From Alphaproteobacteria bacterium (GTDB lineage Bacteria > Pseudomonadota > Alphaproteobacteria > Micavibrionales > Micavibrionaceae): a stretch of DNA of 6,827 nucleotides. A program made the position numbers and the translations under genes. The DNA is taken from contig JAUILO010000130.1 in the NCBI GenBank assembly GCA_030432775.1, forward strand, positions 1-6,827, written 5' to 3'. Below, one piece after another: positions 1-6,125 of this stretch. Below the pieces are notes generated by a model. The model ran no database searches and had not been told where the DNA came from. It saw only the letters and a program-made list of their open reading frames with translations. Positions within the stretch are counted from its first letter, which is position 1; every line of letters starts with the position of its first letter.

Positions 1-2
1 GA

Positions 3-614
3 CTTGTCGAGGTTGGTGTGGGACTTGTTCCGGGATGGGGCGGTTGTAAAGAAATGATTTTGCGCTTCCGTGAACGTGAAGCCAAACAGTTCAAAGACAA
101 CACCAAAGACGCAAAAAGCACTTGGTTCTCACCAGCCAACAGCCCGATGGTTGCAACACGTAAGGCATTCGAAACAATTGGCACGGCAACAGTCGCAAAA
201 TCTGCAGCCGAAGCCAAGGATATTGGTTACTTCAGAGATACTGACGGTATCACCATGAACCGTGACCGCTTATTATATGACGCCAAACAAAAAGCCATCG
301 CACTATCAAAGGATTATACCGCGCCTGAGCCTGTAGAAGATTTACGCCTTCCCGGCCCAACCGGTAAAACAGCTTTGGATATGGCGGTTGCCGATATGCA
401 TAAAGCCGGCGTTGCAACGCCTTACGATGTTGTTTTATCAGGTCATCTGGCGACCATCCTTTCAGGCGGCGAAAAAGCAGATTTCACCAAAACAATGAGC
501 GAACAAGATATTCTTAATCTAGAGCTGCGTATCTTTGGTGATCTGGTCAAGGCCGAGGGCACGATGGCACGCATAGAACACATGCTCAGCAAGGGAAAGC
601 CGCTCCGTAACTAG
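3..614 (+). CDS. 3-hydroxyacyl-CoA dehydrogenase/enoyl-CoA hydratase (FadN/FadB-like), C-terminal part, 5' truncated by window edge
   Basis: This is the last ~203 codons of a fused beta-oxidation enzyme that hydrates 2-enoyl-CoA and oxidises the 3-hydroxyacyl-CoA with NAD+; it should be cytosolic. The frame is open from the first bases, so the gene begins upstream of the window, and the GTG at 18 is internal. What is visible is the crotonase (enoyl-CoA hydratase) portion: LVEVGVGLVPGWGGCKEM matches the crotonase E-x-x-x-G-x-x-PG-x-GG segment, and the Glu encoded at 9-11 aligns with the catalytic Glu of rat enoyl-CoA hydratase (ILLGTIPGAGG region). The rest is the helical C-terminus typical of FadN-like proteins with the crotonase domain last, ending in the family-like tail IEHMLSKGKPLRN and a TAG stop. 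The NAD-binding dehydrogenase half is presumed to lie upstream and cannot be seen. Alternative: a stand-alone crotonase, less likely given the long C-terminal region and the KPLRN ending. Confidence 0.85.
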   Translation, partial: LVEVGVGLVPGWGGCKEMILRFREREAKQFKDNTKDAKSTWFSPANSPMVATRKAFETIGTATVAKSAAEAKDIGYFRDTDGITMNRDRLLYDAKQKAIALSKDYTAPEPVEDLRLPGPTGKTALDMAVADMHKAGVATPYDVVLSGHLATILSGGEKADFTKTMSEQDILNLELRIFGDLVKAEGTMARIEHMLSKGKPLRN

Positions 615-623
615 GACATTAAA

Positions 624-652
624 TTTACATAAAAATTTTAACGCTTCATAAA
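624..652 (+). promoter_or_regulatory. Candidate sigma70-type promoter for the EamA-like gene
   Basis: TTTACA at 624-629 (5 of 6 matches to the -35 consensus) and CATAAA at 647-652 (4 of 6 for -10) are separated by 17 bp, about 40 bp before the start codon at 693. The -10 lies in a small palindrome, CATAAA-CC-TTTATG (647-660). AT-rich DNA produces such matches by chance, so this is suggestive only. Confidence 0.35.
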
Positions 653-681
653 CCTTTATGGATTAACATAACTCTTAAATC

Positions 682-688
682 AAGGGGG
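682..688 (+). promoter_or_regulatory. Ribosome binding site of the EamA-like gene
   Basis: AAGGGGG lies 4-5 nt upstream of the ATG at 693, a purine-rich Shine-Dalgarno sequence that fixes this start. The spacing is slightly short but workable if the AAGG part pairs with 16S rRNA. Confidence 0.6.
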
Positions 689-692
689 CACT

Positions 693-1265
693 ATGTTATA
701 TCTCATACCGTTTATGGCCAGTATTTTATGGGCAATCTGTTATGCCTATATGGACGAGAGCCTCGGTAGCGTTTCTGTCGCCACTCTTACATTTGTCACA
801 AGTACCGCCGGTGTTGCCACAGCCCTGTTTATCATTCCAGCGCTGGGTGGATCAGGCGTAGATCTAAAACCTCTGCTGAATAAAAAATTACTGTTTGCCG
901 TAATAATGGTGGTCTTAACCGCCCGTGTTGCCGACTTTATCGTGGTTTATTCAACACAGAATATCTCAGCAACCTACGCAGCCTTCGCCGAAGTAGCCTA
1001 CCCCGTCTTTATTCCTGTGGTTATATATTTCCTATTCGGCAAGAATGATATATCGACCCATACGATTATCGGCGGCGCATTGGTCATGGCAGGTATTTAT
1101 ACATTATTCACCGGCGAGTTTATCAAACGCAATAAAGCACAAGAAGACGCATCATATGAGGTATCCAAAGCTGCCATTCAAAGCGAAATGGATCAAACCG
1201 AACTGCACAGCGCGGTCGATAATCAGGCATACCTAGCTATGCAAGAAAAAGAAAAGCGGATTTAA
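693..1265 (+). CDS. Small EamA/DMT-like membrane protein (single five-helix half) with polar C-terminal tail
   Basis: A 190-residue integral membrane protein. Hydrophobic stretches fall near residues 2-20, 27-51, 65-87, 92-115 and 121-140, the five-helix pattern of one EamA domain. The segment around 93-115, with A-x-x-A-E-V-A-Y-P-V-F-x-P-V, resembles the EamA signature helix (Glu100 and Pro104), and G127-G128 with G134 fit the last EamA helix. Most DMT-superfamily carriers have two EamA copies (about 300 residues), so this is a half-size form that would have to dimerise, as SMR-type proteins do. Residues 145-190 are a hydrophilic tail rich in Glu, Gln and Lys, not part of the standard domain and probably cytosolic. 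The ATG is supported by AAGGGGG just upstream. The gene lies 78 bp behind the beta-oxidation enzyme and could be co-transcribed with it or use its own promoter. Substrate is unknown; a short multidrug-resistance-like protein is the main alternative. Confidence 0.6.
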   Translation: MLYLIPFMASILWAICYAYMDESLGSVSVATLTFVTSTAGVATALFIIPALGGSGVDLKPLLNKKLLFAVIMVVLTARVADFIVVYSTQNISATYAAFAEVAYPVFIPVVIYFLFGKNDISTHTIIGGALVMAGIYTLFTGEFIKRNKAQEDASYEVSKAAIQSEMDQTELHSAVDNQAYLAMQEKEKRI

Positions 1266-1273
1266 CCTGTCTT

Positions 1274-1302
1274 TTTACCCCTACTCATATTATCCTTATA
1301 AT
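1274..1302 (+). promoter_or_regulatory. Probable sigma70-type promoter for the small hypothetical gene at 1331
   Basis: A perfect TATAAT at 1297-1302 follows TTTACC (1274-1279, 4 of 6 matches to the -35 consensus) with 17 bp between. Transcription would begin near 1309, leaving a leader of about 22 nt before the ATG at 1331. This also argues against the in-frame TTG at 1316, which would have almost no leader. Confidence 0.5.
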
Positions 1303-1330
1303 AGAACAAATAGAGTTGAAGCAGGTTCAT

Positions 1331-1699
1331 ATGTTTGGATGGAATAAAGATAAATCAAAGACATCTTCTAAGAAAAAATCGAACGATAGCCCCCCAAATA
1401 ACAAGAAACAAAGCAGTGAAGATATACGCGCGCAGGCACTTGCCAATGCGCGGCAAGCACGTGAATCTATCGGTGAAGAAAATCTGAAAAAACTTACCAC
1501 CATGCTTGAAGCCATGCATGACCAGCTTCCGCCGCCCGACCACCGTTCCCCCGCAAAGCAAGAGCCGATTCACATCAGCGGTGAATACAGATTACCCAAA
1601 GGATCACCGGCACAACAAGCCCGTGACATATTACAAGAAATGGATAAAGGCGATCTTGCGGATGCTTTGCGCGATATGATCGAAAAGGACCGCAATTAA
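1331..1699 (+). CDS. Small conserved-type hypothetical protein, charged, partly disordered
   Basis: A 122-residue soluble protein whose function I do not recognise. From the ATG it begins MFGWNKDKSK; residues ~5-30 are dominated by Lys, Ser, Asn and Pro and should be disordered. The core at ~30-60 contains EDIRAQALANARQARESIG and then a predicted helix to about residue 63. This resembles a short motif (ALANAR-x-AR-x-x-IGEE) that I recall from small alphaproteobacterial proteins of unknown function. A Pro-rich linker (~66-80) leads to a second helical stretch (~93-118) rich in Asp and Glu. There is no signal peptide or membrane segment. An upstream in-frame TTG at 1316 would add five residues; ATG 1331 is preferred because CAGG (1322-1325) sits 5 nt before it and the likely transcript start is near 1309. 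It appears to be transcribed alone. Confidence 0.6.
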   Translation: MFGWNKDKSKTSSKKKSNDSPPNNKKQSSEDIRAQALANARQARESIGEENLKKLTTMLEAMHDQLPPPDHRSPAKQEPIHISGEYRLPKGSPAQQARDILQEMDKGDLADALRDMIEKDRN

Positions 1700-1880
1700 T
1701 GCGCCGCACAATAAGAGACGTGAGATTACCTTAAAAAACATCAAGAAAAGACAATCATAAACGGATACAATAAACACCGAATATATCGACTAAAAATTTG
1801 CGCCATATAGATACTCGCTTAACGAATATGTTCTATATTGGTAATATAAACATCATTGAACTCAAGACGGAGATCACCTC
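1700..1880. other. Intergenic region upstream of the acyl-CoA dehydrogenase gene
   Basis: This 181-bp gap is AT-rich, with no plausible gene and no clear terminator hairpin with a T run. Its useful content is at the right end: a candidate promoter, an AT palindrome around 1834-1848, and a Shine-Dalgarno GGAG at 1869-1872, 8 nt before the ATG at 1881. Confidence 0.6.
1819..1847 (+). promoter_or_regulatory. Candidate promoter of the acyl-CoA dehydrogenase gene, with overlapping AT palindrome
   Basis: TTAACG (1819-1824) and TAATAT (1842-1847) each match sigma70 consensus at 4 of 6 positions and are 17 bp apart. The -10 overlaps an inverted repeat, TATATT-GGT-AATATA (1834-1848), in a position where a repressor could block RNA polymerase. 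Beta-oxidation genes are commonly controlled by acyl-CoA-responsive repressors (FadR, PsrA and other TetR-family types), but this short AT repeat matches none of their sites that I can name. Confidence 0.3.
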
Positions 1881-3683
1881 ATGCCAATCTATAATGCCCC
1901 TATCGAAGATATCAAATTCATCCTGTATGAATTACTGGATAGTGAGTCACTAACAAGCATTTCTGGCTATGAAGACGCAACGCGTGATCTGGTGGAACAA
2001 ATACTGGAAGAAGGCGGCAAAATGTGTGAGCAGGTATTATTCCCGCTCAATCAATCCGGCGATGAAGAAGGTTGTCATTACGAAAACGGTGTCGTTCGTA
2101 CGCCAAAAGGCTTCAAAGAAGCCTATGATATCTTCACCGAAAACGGCTGGATTGGCCTTTCCGCGGACACAGATTATGGAGGCATGGGGTTACCGCACCT
2201 TGTGAACTTCACCATGCAAGAACTCATCAGCTCTGCCAATATGTCGCTCGGGATGTACCCCGGTCTATCGCAAGGCGCATATGATGCTATACATATTCAC
2301 GGCACCGACGAGCAAAAAGAACTGTACCTGCCAAAAATCGTTGAAGGCACATGGTCTGGCACTATGAACCTGACAGAGCCGCATTGTGGTACAGATCTTG
2401 GATTGATCAAAACCAAAGCATTACCGGAAGACGATGGTTCATACAAAATTACAGGTACAAAGATATTCATTTCCGCAGGGGAACACGACCTGACCGATAA
2501 TATTATCCACCTAGTGCTGGCAAAACTTCCCGATGCGCCGGAAGGTGCCAAGGGGATCTCTTTGTTTATCGTGCCAAAATTCCTGCCTAAAGAAGAAAAT
2601 GGCAACTGGGTATCCGGCGAGCGTAATGGCGTATCATGTGGTTCGATCGAACACAAAATGGGCATTCACGGCAACTCAACATGTGTCATGAACTTTGAAG
2701 ATGCAAAAGGCTGGCTTTTGGGCGAGCCGCATAAAGGCCTGAAGGCTATGTTTACAATGATGAACGCCGCACGTCTTGGCGTAGCCATGCAAGGACTGGG
2801 CATGGCTACGGTGTCATACCAAAACGCCGTAGCCTACGCCAAAGATCGTTTGCAAATGCGTGCGCTTGACGGTGCAAAGAACCCGGAAAAACCGGCTGAC
2901 CCAATTATTGTGCATCCGGATGTACGCCGCATGCTTTTAACTGGCAAGGCCGTGACCGAAGGTGGCAGAGCTTTGGCATTATGGGTCGGAATGAATCTGG
3001 ATATCGCCGAAAAACATCAGGACGAAGCAAAGAAACAGGAAGCCGATGATCTGGTCGCCTTATTAACACCTGTTTTAAAAGCTTACCTGACAGATATGGG
3101 CTCAGAGATAGCCAACCACGCCGTCCAAGTACATGGCGGCCATGGCTTTATCCGCGAATATGGCGTAGAGCAATATGTACGCGATGCGCGTATCGCCCAG
3201 ATTTACGAAGGAACAAACGGTATTCAGGCGCTTGATCTGGTTGGCCGGAAAATGAGCGTTGGCTTTGGCCGTTTATTACGACGCTTCTTCCACCCCGTGT
3301 CCGAATATATCGAAGCCAATCAAGCCAATGAAGAACTGCAGGAATTTATATTCCCGCTTGCAAAGGCGTTTGCCAAACTACAGCAAGCAACCGCAACCAT
3401 CGCGCAAAAAGGTTTGAAAGACCCGAACGAGGCAGGCGCGGCCTCTGTTGATTACCTGCGGATGCTGGCCCTTGTGTCACTCGGATTTATGTGGATCCAA
3501 ATGGCGCAAAAAGCCCAGGAGCAACTCAAAGACGGGGCAGACGGCAAAGAGGAATTTTATGAAACTAAAATCAAAACCGCCCGTTTCTTCTTCCAGAAAC
3601 TTCTGCCTGAAACGGATTCACGCTTTAAAACCGTTATGTCCGGCGCACAATCATTAATGGAACTAGAAGCGGCAAATTTCTAA
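1881..3683 (+). CDS. Acyl-CoA dehydrogenase, long ~600-residue FadE/DmdC-like subclass
   Basis: An FAD-dependent cytosolic enzyme catalysing alpha,beta-dehydrogenation of an acyl-CoA, the first oxidative step of beta-oxidation, with electrons passed to electron-transfer flavoprotein. Domains in order: the short N-terminal cap typical of this subclass (~1-35, MPIYNAPIEDIKFIL), helical N-terminal domain (~38-157), beta-barrel middle domain (~160-275) with the flavin-contacting MNLTEPHCGTD at 162-172, C-terminal helical domain (~285-455), and the extra C-terminal domain (~465-595) absent from ~400-residue acyl-CoA dehydrogenases. QVHGGHGFIREY (416-427) is the conserved FAD/substrate segment, and Glu443 in IYEGTNGIQ is the expected catalytic base. 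The length is normal for the subclass and nothing is broken. GGAG 8 nt upstream supports the ATG. The same subclass contains 3-methylmercaptopropionyl-CoA dehydrogenase (DmdC), so substrate cannot be assigned from sequence. The nearby enoyl-CoA hydratase/3-hydroxyacyl-CoA dehydrogenase favours fatty-acid degradation. Confidence 0.93.
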   Translation: MPIYNAPIEDIKFILYELLDSESLTSISGYEDATRDLVEQILEEGGKMCEQVLFPLNQSGDEEGCHYENGVVRTPKGFKEAYDIFTENGWIGLSADTDYGGMGLPHLVNFTMQELISSANMSLGMYPGLSQGAYDAIHIHGTDEQKELYLPKIVEGTWSGTMNLTEPHCGTDLGLIKTKALPEDDGSYKITGTKIFISAGEHDLTDNIIHLVLAKLPDAPEGAKGISLFIVPKFLPKEENGNWVSGERNGVSCGSIEHKMGIHGNSTCVMNFEDAKGWLLGEPHKGLKAMFTMMNAARLGVAMQGLGMATVSYQNAVAYAKDRLQMRALDGAKNPEKPADPIIVHPDVRRMLLTGKAVTEGGRALALWVGMNLDIAEKHQDEAKKQEADDLVALLTPVLKAYLTDMGSEIANHAVQVHGGHGFIREYGVEQYVRDARIAQIYEGTNGIQALDLVGRKMSVGFGRLLRRFFHPVSEYIEANQANEELQEFIFPLAKAFAKLQQATATIAQKGLKDPNEAGAASVDYLRMLALVSLGFMWIQMAQKAQEQLKDGADGKEEFYETKIKTARFFFQKLLPETDSRFKTVMSGAQSLMELEAANF

Positions 3684-3715
3684 TAAAATCTGCCTACATG
3701 GCTTAGCCCGTAAAA

Positions 3716-4057
3716 CTAGCCGTTTGATCGATGTGCAAATGGCCCCGATCCGCCGCCTGCATGCGCGAGTTGCTGTTGCGTATCTGGCGCAGATTGCGCT
3801 TGTCCCTGACGCCATTCCTTCGCCAAAGATTTGATCTTTTTGCCATTTTGCACGGCTTTGAACTCTTCTTGTAACTGTGAACGTCTGGCTATCTCGGACA
3901 AAGTGCCAACAGGAATTTCCTTCACATTATGAGACCCGGGCACAGTGACCAAATCCGCTATGCCATCCTTTTTAAACTGTAAATGCGGATTACCCGGGCG
4001 TGATGCCTCTTCAAATCCGCATGCTAATAACAATTTCACTACATCTTTTTGTTTCAT
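3716..4057 (-). CDS. hicA: HicA-like (YcfA-fold) mRNA interferase-type protein with C-terminal extension, no HicB partner
   Basis: A 113-residue protein whose first ~63 residues match the HicA toxin family, small double-stranded-RNA-binding-like proteins that cleave mRNA. Seen here: the MKQKDVVKLLLACGFEEASR start, the catalytic-type His25 in PHLQF with the HxxF spacing of canonical SHxxF, and VTVPGSHNVKEIPVGTLSEI (38-57), which closely follows the usual V-P-x-H-x-x-KEI-x-x-GTL-x-x-I pattern. Canonical HicA is roughly 60-80 residues. Here a tail of ~50 residues follows, first basic (KNGKKIKSLAKEW-like, ~69-82), then low-complexity with Gln, Ala, Gly and Ser. The ATG is preceded by a full AGGAGGT. 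No HicB antitoxin gene is adjacent: the flanking genes are an acyl-CoA dehydrogenase (32 bp away, convergent) and a divergent AAA+ gene. It may be an orphan toxin, a domesticated RNA-binding protein, or a toxin with a distant antitoxin. Fold assignment is firm; toxicity is inference. Confidence 0.75.
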   Translation of the reverse strand: MKQKDVVKLLLACGFEEASRPGNPHLQFKKDGIADLVTVPGSHNVKEIPVGTLSEIARRSQLQEEFKAVQNGKKIKSLAKEWRQGQAQSAPDTQQQLAHAGGGSGPFAHRSNG

Positions 4058-4074
4058 AGCAACCTCCTGCTATG
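4055..4074 (-). promoter_or_regulatory. Perfect inverted repeat enclosing the Shine-Dalgarno and start codon of the HicA-like gene
   Basis: Read on the minus strand, the site is CATAGCA-GGAGGT-TGCTATG: two perfect 7-bp arms around a 6-nt centre. The centre carries the core of the Shine-Dalgarno sequence, and the last three bases of the right arm are the ATG start codon. As RNA this would be a 7-bp hairpin with the ribosome-binding sequence in its loop and the start codon in its stem. As DNA it is a palindrome suited to a dimeric repressor. The repeat is seen directly; a regulatory role is inferred. Confidence 0.55.
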
Positions 4075-4077
4075 CGT

Positions 4078-4107
4078 AATAAACAACACTGTCATGCGAA
4101 TAGTCAA
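4078..4107 (-). promoter_or_regulatory. Candidate promoter of the HicA-like gene
   Basis: On the minus strand TTGACT (plus 4102-4107, 5 of 6 to the -35 consensus) is followed after 18 bp by TTTATT (plus 4078-4083, 4 of 6). Transcription would begin at about 4070-4072, inside the start-site palindrome, giving a very short leader. If this is the real promoter, the palindrome is more likely a DNA operator over the transcription start than an RNA hairpin. Confidence 0.4.
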
Positions 4108-4160
4108 ACGGATTATTTCCATATCACGACAAATAGTTTACCCCGTGCCGCAACATTACT

Positions 4161-4190
4161 TTTACTTCCTGTTAAAAACTATGCCATAAT
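4161..4190 (+). promoter_or_regulatory. Candidate promoter of the Sel1-AAA+ gene (and probably panC)
   Basis: CATAAT at 4185-4190 matches the -10 consensus at 5 of 6 positions, with TTTACT (4161-4166, 4 of 6) 18 bp upstream. The transcript would carry a leader of about 65 nt before the ATG at 4263. The ribosome-binding sequence before that ATG is weak (GTGAG near 4252-4256). Confidence 0.35.
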
Positions 4191-4262
4191 ATAGGATACC
4201 GACGACAATATACCTCTCGAAAGCAAACAAGAGAGCGCAAACAATAGAGCTGTGAGACCTTC

Positions 4263-6104
4263 ATGACCGAAGAAAATAATCAGGATCCGGAACAGGATCT
4301 TACTCCCAATCTTTCACAAACACGCGTGAGCTTCTTTGACGTGCGCAGACATGTGGAAGAATTATTTGAGGGCAATTCGGACAGCGATAAAGAGCAGGCA
4401 CTCGAGCTTATCAAAGACATCGAAAAAATGGCTAATGAAGACCAGAACGCCGACGCTATGCAGTGGCTTGGCTGGTCCATCGTCCGCGCCCAACATGGTT
4501 TTGAAAAAGATGTTGAAAAGGGTATGGATTACCTGCAAAAAGCCGCCGATCTAGATCATGCACTGGCGTTATCATATCTGGGAGATATTTATTGCGGTCA
4601 AATCGATATTCTCGAACCCAAGGACTTCCGTTTCTCACGCGCCTACCAGATGTATCGCAAGGCCTCTGAAAAAGGTAATGGTTATGCTGATTACCAGTTA
4701 TCGCGCATGTATTTCGAAGGTCAGGGCGAAACCAAAGATATGGACCGCGCTCTGTTCTACGCCGAACAAGCCGTTGAAAAAGGTTCTCCTCACGGACATC
4801 TCATTCAGGGCATCATGCGCTATAAGGGGCTCGCACTGGCTAAAAACCCGACAAAAGCATTCGAGTTATTCAACAAAGCGATGGACACCATCAATTTTAA
4901 AACAGAGCGCGAAAAAGCATTGCAAGCCTCACTGATGTTCTGGATTGGACGCTGTTACTTTGAAGGTCATGGCGTTGATCAAGACCGCATCAAGGGCTTT
5001 AAACTCATCGAACAAGCATCGAAAAACGGCTGCATAGACGCAGAAGACTGGATTGATGCAGAACGTAATATTAAAACAATGGATATGGCGTCTTTTATCG
5101 AAGACAACATGTCTCCTTTTACGCATTTCCAGCCAACCGCCGGACAGCAGCATGAAGGCACACAATTCAAAAGCACAGGTCGCGGCGATCAATCTTCGCC
5201 ACTCGCGCCATTCTCCAAAGCCAAAAAGAAGGTAAGAGAGCCTTTATCGCAAGATGAGGTCGAAGACCTGCTTAAGCCGCTGGATGAGCTGATTGGTCTA
5301 AAAAACGTGAAAAAGGAAATCCGCAACCTTGTCTATCTTGCACAAATGCAATGTATGCGTGAAGCCAAAGGTCTTCCGAACGCGCCTATTTCAATGCATG
5401 CCGTGTTCATGGGCCCGCCTGGCACAGGTAAAACCACAGTCGCCAAATTACTCGGTCAGATTCTAACCGGTTTGGGTTATCTTGAATCTGGTCATGTCGT
5501 AGAGGTCGATAGATCCGGTCTTGTCGGTGAATATATTGGCGAAACAGCCCAAAAGACAAAACGCGTTCTGGATTCTGCGATGGATGGCGTTTTATTCATT
5601 GATGAAGCCTACTCGCTTACGCAATATTCAGCCGAATGGGATTTTGGCCCCGAAGCCATTTCAACATTACTGAAAAGAATGGAAGACGAACGCGGCCGTA
5701 TGGTTGTGATCGCCGCAGGATATACGGATGAGATGAAAAAATTCCTTTCATCCAATACTGGGTTTAAATCCAGATTTTCTTCTGTTATTGAATTTGATCC
5801 GTTTCAGGCAGATGAATTGGTCCGGGTATTTGGCAAGCTTTGCGAAGATCATGCATATGAACTCACCGAAGGTGCTAAAACCTTATTACAGACAACTTTG
5901 AAAAAACAGCTTTCCGGCGGTCACCTCTCTATTTCCAATGCCCGCGGCGTCCGAGATTTGTTCGAAAAAACAATCCGCAAACAAGCCAAACGCATAGTAA
6001 CTGAGAAAATTTCCGATGATGATGAATTGATCAAAATCAGATCAGAAGATTTATATTTTCCTGAAAAACTACAACAGGGAAATGTAACCTTTCTTTCTGA
6101 CTAA
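4263..6104 (+). CDS. Sel1-repeat protein fused to a CbbX/SpoVK-type AAA+ ATPase
   Basis: A 613-residue soluble protein with two clear halves. Residues ~60-260 are Sel1/TPR-like alpha-alpha repeats, about five: near 63-98, 99-138, 141-175, 178-209 and 224-258. They carry typical features such as LSRMYFEGQG...DRALFYAEQAVEKG and WIGRCYFEGHGVDQD. Such repeats bind partner proteins. A polar linker (~275-330) joins them to an AAA+ domain (~331-600) of the CbbX group: Walker A GPPGTGKT (384-391), pore-loop-like SGLVGEYIGETAQKT (418-432), Walker B VLFIDEAY with Asp447 and Glu448, sensor-1 region VVIAAGYTDEM (481-491), arginine-finger candidate Arg504 in FKSRF, and sensor-2 region NARGVRDLFEK (559-569). 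All ATPase motifs look intact, implying a ring-forming ATP-driven remodelling machine. There is no signal peptide or membrane segment. CbbX itself activates Rubisco, but no Rubisco gene is near. TPR plus CbbX-type AAA+ is also the domain order of EccA of type VII secretion, though no ESX genes are visible. The client is unknown. Confidence 0.9.
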   Translation: MTEENNQDPEQDLTPNLSQTRVSFFDVRRHVEELFEGNSDSDKEQALELIKDIEKMANEDQNADAMQWLGWSIVRAQHGFEKDVEKGMDYLQKAADLDHALALSYLGDIYCGQIDILEPKDFRFSRAYQMYRKASEKGNGYADYQLSRMYFEGQGETKDMDRALFYAEQAVEKGSPHGHLIQGIMRYKGLALAKNPTKAFELFNKAMDTINFKTEREKALQASLMFWIGRCYFEGHGVDQDRIKGFKLIEQASKNGCIDAEDWIDAERNIKTMDMASFIEDNMSPFTHFQPTAGQQHEGTQFKSTGRGDQSSPLAPFSKAKKKVREPLSQDEVEDLLKPLDELIGLKNVKKEIRNLVYLAQMQCMREAKGLPNAPISMHAVFMGPPGTGKTTVAKLLGQILTGLGYLESGHVVEVDRSGLVGEYIGETAQKTKRVLDSAMDGVLFIDEAYSLTQYSAEWDFGPEAISTLLKRMEDERGRMVVIAAGYTDEMKKFLSSNTGFKSRFSSVIEFDPFQADELVRVFGKLCEDHAYELTEGAKTLLQTTLKKQLSGGHLSISNARGVRDLFEKTIRKQAKRIVTEKISDDDELIKIRSEDLYFPEKLQQGNVTFLSD

Positions 6105-6125
6105 TTTTCCTTTAAAAACGGATTC

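Larger units (their letters stand above)
4058..4262. other. Divergent intergenic region between the HicA-like and Sel1-AAA+ genes
   Basis: This 205-bp region is AT-rich and must hold promoters for both diverging genes. It contains the start-site palindrome of the HicA-like gene at its left edge, candidate promoters on each strand, and a weak 5-bp hairpin CTCTC/GAGAG (4214-4235) in the leader of the AAA+ gene. It is too short for a typical HicB antitoxin, and I see no other gene in it. Confidence 0.6.

Noticed and set aside
1316..1330. TTG start adding five residues to the small hypothetical protein
   Set aside because: The likely transcript start near 1309 would leave almost no leader, and no Shine-Dalgarno precedes it; ATG 1331 has CAGG at suitable spacing.
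1699..1734. Eleven-codon reading frame overlapping the stop of the small hypothetical gene (TAATG)
   Set aside because: It is very short, has no ribosome-binding sequence of its own, and resembles nothing recognisable.
2297..2665. Minus-strand open frame of 122 codons inside the acyl-CoA dehydrogenase gene
   Set aside because: It lies opposite a strongly conserved enzyme gene and its translation looks like a reverse-strand shadow, with no domain or start signal.
3700..3721. Possible bidirectional terminator: GGCTTAG / CTAGCC around a 9-nt loop between the convergent acyl-CoA dehydrogenase and HicA-like genes
   Set aside because: The stem is six base pairs with a bulged T, overlaps the stop codon of the HicA-like gene, and lacks a T run directly after it on either strand. 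It is too weak to call.
4214..4235. Hairpin CTCTC / GAGAG in the leader of the Sel1-AAA+ gene
   Set aside because: Only five base pairs with a 12-nt loop; it could easily be chance, and nothing resembling a known riboswitch surrounds it.
4058..4262. Search for a missed HicB antitoxin next to the HicA-like gene
   Set aside because: The gap is only 205 bp, contains promoters for both flanking genes, and offers no HicB-like open frame on either strand.
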